Below, piece after piece: positions 61,301-64,000 of a stretch of 64,000 nt of DNA. The stretch is from the NCBI GenBank assembly GCA_026260175.1, contig JAKCWW010000680.1, positions 6,839 to 70,838 of the forward strand, written 5' to 3'. Below the pieces are notes generated by a model. It was not told the DNA's origin and ran no database searches. It saw only the letters and a program-made list of their open reading frames with translations. The DNA is from Reticulitermes lucifugus. Its lineage: Eukaryota; Arthropoda; Insecta; Blattodea; Rhinotermitidae. How positions within the stretch are numbered: the first letter of the stretch is position 1; every line of letters begins with the position of its first letter. Made by a program: the position numbers and the translations under genes.

Positions 61301-61790
61301 ATGGTTTTCTGTAAGGCTTATTACAGACAAGATCTGTGAATACAAGAAACTGTTATCATATGGATCAGCATCATAGCTACAGACTGCCATGTATTGCCTT
61401 TTAACAATACAAAACTTGGCTCAACAGTCTTGCACATTTGTACCCATTTGTTCTCATCCATCTTTAATAGGGAGTAATATGATGTCATTGAGCAGGGTCA
61501 TTCTTTTGTAAGACATCTGTTTTTATAGCCACTTCCTGTCAGCTCATTTATTGTATTAACTTAGCCCACTCAGCCAACCACACACATGCACAGCAGAATA
61601 CCAACAGGAAGTGAAAAATTATAATTGTCACATAAAAGAAGGACCCTGTATATACATTTATTTATTTATTTATTTACCTTTGCTTTATAGTTTCAGTTAG
61701 CAGAAGCAAAAGAAGGTCTGAGTGCTGCTGCTCGACTTGGAGAGCAACTGGATAAAAAATCTGAAATAATTGCTGGTCTAAAGGAAGAAG
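31295..61790 (+). CDS. TRIP11: GMAP-210 / TRIP11 golgin, 18 exons seen, both ends missing
   Basis: Long coiled-coil Golgi tether. Known for the family: GMAP-210 sits on cis-Golgi membranes, binds curved vesicles through an N-terminal ALPS helix and ARF1 through a C-terminal GRAB domain, and anchors IFT20. Seen here: 18 exons at 31295-31379, 35853-35983, 38155-38347, 39906-39988, 40167-40301, 42113-42230, 44489-44578, 44869-44993, 46337-46471, 46993-47103, 48437-48577, 49195-49333, 50565-53779, 55221-55349, 57549-57742, 59303-59466, 60866-60969 and 61691-61790. Every one has AG/GT borders, and intron phases match at all 17 junctions. The product is nearly all heptad-repeat coiled coil. Motifs that align with human TRIP11 as I recall it: [56 protein letters not shown]. 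About 1,797 codons are present against roughly 1,980 in human. The ALPS exon and the GRAB exons are not in the sequence I could resolve. Confidence 0.93.
31950..32345 (-). pseudogene. Tc1/mariner-like transposase C-terminal fragment
   Basis: The minus strand reads [34 protein letters not shown], then GHIKEL and [10 protein letters not shown]. This is the second- and third-Asp region of a Tc1/mariner-type transposase (QQDxAxxHTA ... PDLNPxxFFLWGxxK). Stops and frameshifts occur throughout. Lies antisense in the intron after the first TRIP11 exon seen. Confidence 0.8.
32395..34055 (+). mobile_element. Jockey-type LINE: SGNH-like domain and APE endonuclease, decayed
   Basis: Begins with [18 protein letters not shown] and SRSYFT[14 protein letters not shown], the end of an SGNH-hydrolase-like domain known in some LINEs. 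Then an APE endonuclease: [15 protein letters not shown] (33,025), [11 protein letters not shown] after a frameshift (33,117), [29 protein letters not shown], and SDHD (33,639-33,650). The usual Asp of the GDxN motif is Ala here. [15 protein letters not shown] and [10 protein letters not shown] near 33,895-34,020 are the linker before RT. RT itself is absent. Confidence 0.87.
34752..35100 (-). repeat. Dispersed repeat with hammerhead-like motif, copy 1
   Basis: About 350 bp, largely the same as 45,285-45,610 and in the same orientation. On the minus strand the motif at 34,850-34,806 reads AACCC-CTGATGA-T-GGCT...AGCT-GAAAC-ATAT-GTA-GGGTT. It is followed by a tail with GCATTTGTTGATTTAAT. Confidence 0.8.
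35211..35443. repeat. Recent tandem duplication, 116-bp unit
   Basis: Two near-identical units start at 35,211 and 35,327 (GCTAAGATTTGATCATTG) and each ends CCTATTTATGAGTCAT. They differ by only a few substitutions and small indels. Confidence 0.88.
35853..35983 (+). CDS. TRIP11: TRIP11 exon b
   Basis: 131 nt, phase 1 to phase 0. Begins [18 protein letters not shown] and continues as charged coiled coil ([10 protein letters not shown]...). The acceptor follows a T-rich tract and the donor is CAT|GTGAGT. The upstream intron (about 4.5 kb) contains a Jockey-type LINE and a transposase remnant. Confidence 0.88.
36130..36345 (+). repeat. tRNA-derived SINE copy in intron
   Basis: Box B-like GGCCTCGATTCCAGGCC near 36,195, then CAGTCTCAGCGGGATTTGTG and a T-run. 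Related in layout to 17.8, 21.7 and 46.7 kb. Confidence 0.5.
37442..37625 (-). repeat. SINE family 1, antisense copy (partial)
   Basis: Contains GAGGAGGTACAGGCATAGCT and GAGGCTGGGTGGGTCTTGGG, the body of the family seen complete at 54.9 and 58.9 kb. The tRNA-like head is missing. Confidence 0.65.
37683..37744. repeat. TCTG/TC microsatellite
   Basis: A run of TCTG repeats passes into TC repeats. It lies in an intron upstream of exon c. Confidence 0.95.
38155..38347 (+). CDS. TRIP11: TRIP11 exon c
   Basis: 193 nt, phase 0 to phase 1. Encodes coiled coil ([17 protein letters not shown] ... [18 protein letters not shown]). The acceptor is TGTGTGTAG|GTC with a weak pyrimidine tract. The start rests on the phase match and on the open frame. 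Confidence 0.86.
38735..39015 (+). repeat. Dispersed repeat, family also at 63.5 kb
   Basis: Begins with a GTCC microsatellite, then ACTCTGTTCCCACTGGACCG, and contains CATTCATGGTAGTATCTCGC and AATGTTTCAGAAAAAGG. A diverged copy with the same order of blocks lies at 63,530-63,745. Confidence 0.5.
39270..39445 (-). repeat. SINE family 1, antisense copy with internal deletion
   Basis: Contains the family's CATGAAAGCCTATAGGGGTAG start and GGAGAAGAGAAAAATC block, then an inverted box B (GGATTGGAACCCTGGAT). Part of the middle is missing relative to 54.9 kb. Confidence 0.65.
39906..39988 (+). CDS. TRIP11: TRIP11 exon d
   Basis: 83 nt, phase 1 to phase 0. Reads [18 protein letters not shown] then MLDHLSDSQ. 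The intron to the next exon is only about 180 bp, the shortest in the gene. Confidence 0.88.
40167..40301 (+). CDS. TRIP11: TRIP11 exon e
   Basis: 135 nt, 45 whole codons, phase 0 at both ends. Begins [19 protein letters not shown] and ends RIIQMGEK. Open coiled-coil sequence with standard splice sites (TTTTCAG|ATG and AAG|GTGCAG). Confidence 0.88.
40935..41945 (+). pseudogene. mariner-type transposase remnants flanking a 600-bp insert
   Basis: 41,660-41,945 reads [20 protein letters not shown], then [12 protein letters not shown] and [11 protein letters not shown]. This matches the mariner order NARPHT...SPCDFHVFGPLKKAL...QWDACLNxHGDYF. An earlier [11 protein letters not shown] fragment at about 40,965 fits the TINAxxYxxTL segment that precedes it. 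Between them is about 600 bp that ends in an A-run and includes [14 protein letters not shown]-stop near 41,395-41,430. It could be a second transposase end. Confidence 0.72.
42113..42230 (+). CDS. TRIP11: TRIP11 exon f
   Basis: 118 nt, phase 0 to phase 1. Reads [18 protein letters not shown] then [19 protein letters not shown], a distinctive short break in the otherwise regular coiled coil. The donor is CATG|GTGAGT. Confidence 0.88.
42424..42597. mobile_element. 174-bp pogo-type MITE
   Basis: Terminal inverted repeats CAGTAAAACCCC...TTTAATG and CATTAAATCGGGGTTTTACTG, flanked by TA on both sides. Internal CACTAAAT(C)GGG blocks repeat in both orientations, so nearly the whole element can fold. 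A related end, CAGTAAAACCTCATCATTTC, occurs at 43,147. Confidence 0.85.
42730..42950 (+). mobile_element. RTE-type LINE tail fragment
   Basis: Shares AAATAGGATGGGAGGGTGTG, CTGACTCAGGATAGGGAC, ATAAATGTAGGGAATGTC and CTTCTCATGAAGGGTTC with the tails at 15, 24 and 60 kb. Confidence 0.8.
44489..44578 (+). CDS. TRIP11: TRIP11 exon g
   Basis: 90 nt, phase 1 to phase 1, so skipping it would keep the frame. Reads [20 protein letters not shown] then LAGNTETLK. Follows a long T-rich acceptor. Confidence 0.86.
44869..44993 (+). CDS. TRIP11: TRIP11 exon h, non-coiled linker
   Basis: 125 nt, phase 1 to phase 0. Encodes an acidic, Ser- and His-rich linker ([19 protein letters not shown]) unlike the flanking coiled coil. 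It is probably a flexible hinge. The donor is GAA|GTGAGT. Confidence 0.84.
45285..45610 (-). repeat. Dispersed repeat with hammerhead-like motif, copy 2
   Basis: Second copy of the 34,752-35,100 repeat. The minus-strand motif at 45,378-45,334 reads AACCC-CTGATGA-T-GGCT...AGCC-GAAAC-ATAT-GTA-GGGTT, with all three short helices complementary. Confidence 0.82.
46337..46471 (+). CDS. TRIP11: TRIP11 exon i
   Basis: 135 nt, 45 whole codons, phase 0. Begins [20 protein letters not shown] and returns to coiled coil. The donor is ATG|GTAAGC. Confidence 0.88.
46640..46810 (+). repeat. tRNA-derived SINE, second family
   Basis: Box B-like CTGGGTTCAAATCTCC near 46,670, then CTGAATGGGATTTCAGTTGC and the family 3' end CATCCTTCCAATTAATG. 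Confidence 0.6.
46919..46940. other. Assembly gap (22 N)
   Basis: Short run of N in the intron just before exon j. The exon itself is unaffected. Confidence 0.99.
46993..47103 (+). CDS. TRIP11: TRIP11 exon j
   Basis: 111 nt, 37 codons, phase 0. Reads [19 protein letters not shown] then [18 protein letters not shown]. Resembles the human stretch before LDRQNQEA as I recall it. A short assembly gap (46,919-46,940) lies just upstream in the intron. Confidence 0.88.
47795..48350 (+). pseudogene. RTE-clade reverse transcriptase fragment, decayed
   Basis: Reads [18 protein letters not shown]-like sequence (about 47,825), then [20 protein letters not shown] (catalytic box SADD at 48,104-48,115). 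[20 protein letters not shown] follows after a frame change (about 48,195), then KFEYFTIN-like sequence (about 48,310). This is the order FKQAYDS...LKLNGTHQLLVYADD...LEVNAEKTKYM known for this family. The Tyr-to-Ser change and the stops mark it as dead. Confidence 0.88.
48437..48577 (+). CDS. TRIP11: TRIP11 exon k
   Basis: 141 nt, 47 codons, phase 0. Reads [19 protein letters not shown] and on through [17 protein letters not shown]. The acceptor is GCCTAG after a run of ten or more T. Confidence 0.85.
48715..48850 (+). repeat. Possible tRNA-derived SINE fragment
   Basis: ACATAGTGGTTCACTGGCAT and AAGTTTAAGTCTTGTCTGGG resemble decayed box A and box B regions, followed by CTGTGCTGAGATTCACACTC. 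Weak. Confidence 0.35.
49195..49333 (+). CDS. TRIP11: TRIP11 exon l
   Basis: 139 nt, phase 0 to phase 1. Ends with [13 protein letters not shown], which continues into DQLLQVKE of the giant exon. It matches human LDRQNQEATKHMILIKDQL as I recall it, which anchors the homology of the N-terminal half. Confidence 0.9.
50074..50198. repeat. 125-bp palindrome
   Basis: Arms of 47 bp (50,074-50,120 and 50,152-50,198) are perfect inverted repeats by eye. The 31-bp centre is itself a near-palindrome. The right arm runs directly into a hammerhead-like motif (CTGAGGA...GAAACATGTA at 50,178-50,212). It lies in the intron before the giant exon. Confidence 0.93.
50565..53779 (+). CDS. TRIP11: TRIP11 giant coiled-coil exon
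   Basis: 3,215 nt, phase 1 to phase 0, one open frame of about 1,072 codons. Starts [15 protein letters not shown] after TTTTTTCAG and ends at THNK before GTGAGT. Nearly continuous coiled coil, with a non-coiled stretch near its start ([20 protein letters not shown]). Internal repeats of about 50 residues share the pattern AKxxLExEC..L...QNQE.L..E (for example near 51,305-51,470, 52,240-52,450 and 52,670-52,850). The distal part carries [16 protein letters not shown] and [18 protein letters not shown], which align with human TRIP11. Long reverse-strand open frames inside it, such as 50,866-51,468, are shadows of this coding sequence. Confidence 0.95.
54150..54520 (-). pseudogene. pogo/Tigger-like CENP-B-type DNA-binding fragment
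   Basis: The minus strand reads [20 protein letters not shown] then [12 protein letters not shown], a psq/CENP-B-type helix-turn-helix (compare NCAAARKFGISEKLVRDWRK). [11 protein letters not shown] follows, in the place of the FKASxGWxxRF block of the second helix-turn-helix. The DDE part is not present. Confidence 0.65.
54900..55168 (-). repeat. SINE family 1, antisense copy (complete)
   Basis: On the minus strand the head reads TAGTGTAATTGGTAAAG (box A-like) and GTGACTCAATTCATGGC (box B-like), then TTTTTCTCTTCTCCAAAGC and a body with CCATCCAGCCCCTTATTC. The plus strand starts CATGAAGGCATATGG. It ends about 50 bp before exon n. Confidence 0.78.
55221..55349 (+). CDS. TRIP11: TRIP11 exon n
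   Basis: 129 nt, 43 codons, phase 0. Reads [19 protein letters not shown] and ends NKYLQNE. Corresponds to the human region ending ENTALQNEVQRL. Confidence 0.9.
55415..55630 (+). repeat. Possible tRNA-derived SINE
   Basis: GAGTGGGTAGCATCCTATCA and GCCAGGTTCAAATCTTTGCC resemble box A and box B, followed by ATGGCTTTCCTGAGTCTGTG. Confidence 0.45.
56843..56885. repeat. Short near-palindrome beside hammerhead-like motif
   Basis: ACAGTATGC-TTG-GCATACTGT is flanked by CCTCGGGGA and TCCCTGAGG, so two stacked inverted repeats fold into one hairpin. The minus strand at 56,852-56,815 carries CCGAGGA...GAAACATGTC. Confidence 0.85.
57549..57742 (+). CDS. TRIP11: TRIP11 exon o
   Basis: 194 nt, phase 0 to phase 2. 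Reads [20 protein letters not shown], then [19 protein letters not shown]. Strong match to human [20 protein letters not shown] and what follows. Confidence 0.93.
58855..59100 (-). repeat. SINE family 1, antisense copy
   Basis: Same block order as 54.9 kb: GGGGTATAGCTCTATTTTTT, GGGAGCTGGGTGGGCTCCAG, GAAGAAGAGAAAAACTACTG, then inverted box B CAGGAATTGAACCTCAG. Confidence 0.75.
59303..59466 (+). CDS. TRIP11: TRIP11 exon p
   Basis: 164 nt, phase 2 to phase 1. Reads [20 protein letters not shown], then [19 protein letters not shown] and IVLEQFQK. The best single match to human TRIP11 (VESLQEQLNVVSKQRDE and NLQMVLEHFQ). Confidence 0.94.
59770..60330 (+). mobile_element. RTE-type LINE 3' part
   Basis: Reads [38 protein letters not shown], then [20 protein letters not shown] and the shared 3' end with CTTGACTAGCCGAG and CTTCTCATGAGGG. 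A GTAT/GCAT microsatellite (about 60,172-60,204) interrupts the tail. Confidence 0.87.
60425..60540 (-). repeat. Dispersed repeat end with hammerhead-like motif
   Basis: The minus strand reads CTGAGGA-T-GGCACAGGGTGTGCC-GAAAC-ATAT-GTA-GGGGCA (60,511-60,471), followed by a tail containing GCATTTGTTGGATT as in the 34.8 and 45.3 kb copies. Helix II is a perfect hairpin. Helix I has only about four pairs. Confidence 0.65.
60866..60969 (+). CDS. TRIP11: TRIP11 exon q
   Basis: 104 nt, phase 1 to phase 0. Reads [20 protein letters not shown] and on, in the place of human [20 protein letters not shown]. The donor is AAA|GTAAGA. Confidence 0.88.
61691..61790 (+). CDS. TRIP11: TRIP11 exon r (last one seen)
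   Basis: 100 nt, phase 0 to phase 1. Reads [20 protein letters not shown] and ends AGLKEE. Matches human [20 protein letters not shown]. The next exons, which would encode the GRAB domain, are not in the remaining 2.2 kb. Confidence 0.92.
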
Positions 61791-62399
61791 GTAAGGATCA
61801 ACTTTACACTTGTTCTATTAACTGAAATCCCTTGTGTTTGTTTAGTTCAGATAATAAGAGTGAATCATAACTAATTCAGGTGACTGTATCATGAAATTAA
61901 AATAATTTCATATAACTGCTGCCAAATAGTACCACAGGACCACTGCAAACAGTGTTTTGGTATCCCTGATTTCTTCTGAAGGAGGACATAGGTGAATATG
62001 TGTATTTACTGTTAACATGCGTGGCTGCCTTTGGTCTTTAACATCCAGGTTTGTGCTGTACTGTCTGTTACACTTGGGAAGGCTTGTTTGTGCTTATATA
62101 GAACTAGGAGAAGGATGAGTCATGATACTATTTAATGAGGGCATGTAGCATATTGACTTCGTTACGAGACACTACTGTTGAGGTCACTGGCGCACAGATG
62201 TTTCAGTTACAGCTGTGTGACATTTGCACAGCTCCAAACAAGACATTTCATTTTGGGAATTCAGAAATACTAGCTTCATGAAGCTAAGCCCTTCATGAGA
62301 AGTTTGTAGCTACTCATCTAGTCAGAGAATCCCCAACTTTGTGTGTAACCTGAAGGTTCAGTGCCATGTTCAGAATTACTTGTCACTATCCTGAGCTAT

Positions 62400-62990
62400 A
62401 CAAACCACATCATCACATTCTGTATCTGTTAAGATCTGTTTTAACATGATCCTCCCATCCATTGTTGGTCTCCCAAGTGGTCTTTTTGCTTAAGGTTTCC
62501 TGTCCAAACTTTTGTGTGCAGTTCTCATCTCCCATGAGTGCCACATGTGCCACCTATCTTTCATTCTTTATCACCATTCTGATATTATTTCATAATGATG
62601 AAGTTCGTCATAATGCAGTTTCTTTAAGCCTTCTGTTACTTCCTCTTTTAAAAGCCCAAATATTCTCCTGAGCACCCTGTTCTAATACTCCAGTAATTCA
62701 TGTTGTTCCAAAGTTTCATAGCCATATGAAACAACAGGAAAAATTATGGGTTTGTGTATGTTAATCCTCCAATTTTAGGGAGGCATTGGGAAGGCAGAAT
62801 ATTCTGAGCTGAAAGGTACAAGAATTTCCAGACATGTAGTCACCTTTCATTTGTCTAGTAGTGCAATTTTGATTTGACGCTGTCATCACCAAATGGTACA
62901 ACTTCTGGCACATCTTCACAGCATTTATTAGTTTTTTTAATATTTATATTTTTTCCTCTCTTCTGGTGATGAAACATGATCACAAAACTT
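62400..62990 (-). pseudogene. RTE-type LINE 3' part, antisense
   Basis: The minus strand reads YIHKPIIFPVVSYGYETLEQ, then NRVLRRIFGLLKEEVTEGLK and KLHYDELHHYEI, followed by a KRPLGRP-like segment. It is the same family as 59.8 kb, but the only copy I found opposing the gene. Stops and frameshifts are present. Confidence 0.78.
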
Positions 62991-63529
62991 AAAATGTTTT
63001 ATTAAGTTATTAACCATGCCTGAAATAAGATATTATTTTGTAATCCCGTAAGTGTTTCATGTAATTGAGGACATGAATAATATCTGTGTTTATGTTATAG
63101 ATGTTTACCAGCACAAAAATTGTGAGTAGTGGTCCAGGGTAGTATTTGAACTGGTGCAGTCAGTTGCATGTTACACAACTAAGTACAGTATGTGGATTGC
63201 TGTTCATGTATTGTGATTTTGTCATGTTTCTGTTTCACTGTGTAATGCTTGTGATACGCTGCCTCTCTCATTTGAAGTTGCATGCTGTAAGAAACAAGCT
63301 GACAGTATGAACATTGTATTGTATGCCTTTATTTTAGCGGTTCATTATTTCTGTTACATAGGCCATCTTCATTAAGTAATTCGTCATGTAGTCATTGAAT
63401 GTATTTACTAAAAATGCTTTATTTTGCAGCAGTAAACTATGTATAGTACATTTCTTGTTATTTTTTTGTCACACTTGCTTGGACCATTTCAAGGTACATT
63501 CACAGTCCTAGGGACTGGGTATTAAAGTA

Positions 63530-63745
63530 GTTGTATCCATCTGTTTGTCTCTAGATGTGAAAACCCTTGGAAAACTGTAAACAATTTTTATGGAGTTTTG
63601 TCAACAAACTCCAGTTTTGGTTAAAAATGGACAAAAATAACATGTTTTCCATGTGCACTTGTGTACATTTATGCTCATATCTTGAGAATAATTTAAAGGA
63701 TGCTTATAGCAGCAAAAAAGTGTTTCAAACAAAAGCCATAGAGAA
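63530..63745 (+). repeat. Dispersed repeat, second copy of 38.7-kb family
   Basis: Has GTCAACAAACTCCAGTTTTG, TTATGCTCATATCTTGAG and AAGTGTTTCAAACAAAAGCC in the order seen at 38,735-39,015. Confidence 0.45.
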
Positions 63746-64000
63746 GAATGAGACATATTTCCATTGCACTTTATTTCCATAATTCTTAAAAGTAAACAAG
63801 AATTGTTAACACTGGTGTACATTCCCTTATATATTGAAGAGTGAAGAGTGATATTCCTAACACCTGCAGAGCATACCATACGATTGCCGCTGGTTCTCCA
63901 GATACATGGAGAGATAACCACTGGTTATTATTTCACCAGTAATTGAATGAAGCATCCTCCCGCGTAAATAAATGTAAAAGCCTGCGCGTGTATGTTTATT

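Noticed and set aside
1-64000. CRISPR array, bacterial operon or prophage
   Set aside because: No regularly spaced identical repeats, no ribosome-binding-site-led gene strings, and clear spliceosomal introns.

Overview
This is eukaryotic, intron-rich and repeat-rich DNA. It is most likely from an insect, and I infer Blattodea (cockroach or termite). The inference rests on a large animal-type gene with kilobase introns, and on many decayed RTE-type LINE copies ending in a GRPRRRWED-like tail, a kind I associate with cockroach and termite genomes. I see no bacterial or organellar genes.

The only cellular gene I can support is on the plus strand from 31,295 to beyond 61,790. It is the insect GMAP-210 golgin (TRIP11; Gmap in flies). 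I resolve 18 coding exons, and all 17 junctions keep one reading frame (about 1,797 codons). One 3.2-kb exon (50,565-53,779) carries most of the coiled coil. The last five exons align closely with the C-terminal third of human TRIP11 as I recall it. Two ends are missing. The exon for the N-terminal membrane-curvature (ALPS) segment is not found, and the C-terminal ARF-binding GRAB region must lie past 64,000.

Layout. 1-31 kb: I recognise no cellular gene here. The stretch is CpG-rich and holds dead transposable elements: a hAT-like MITE (991), a tandem array (1.6-2.0 kb), a tRNA-derived SINE (5.0 kb) and other SINE heads, a CR1/Jockey-type LINE end (11 kb), RTE LINE tails (12.1, 14.9, 19.4, 22.0 and 24.0 kb), an RTE reverse transcriptase fragment (20.3-21.4 kb), a pogo-like MITE (25.5 kb), and a Tc1/mariner-like transposase cut by a pogo-like element (28.3-29.9 kb). 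31-64 kb: gene body, visibly poor in CpG. The introns hold a Jockey-type LINE (32.4-34.05 kb), transposase remnants (32, 41 and 54.3 kb), RTE fragments (42.7, 47.8, 59.8 and 62.4 kb), four antisense SINE copies, pogo-type MITEs, a 125-bp palindrome at 50.1 kb, and a dispersed family carrying a hammerhead-ribozyme-like core.

The most interesting signal is that hammerhead-like motif. It occurs about seven times in the introns of this one gene. The two best copies (34,806-34,850 and 45,334-45,378, minus strand) have all three helices of a type I hammerhead, with one extra base after the conserved core.
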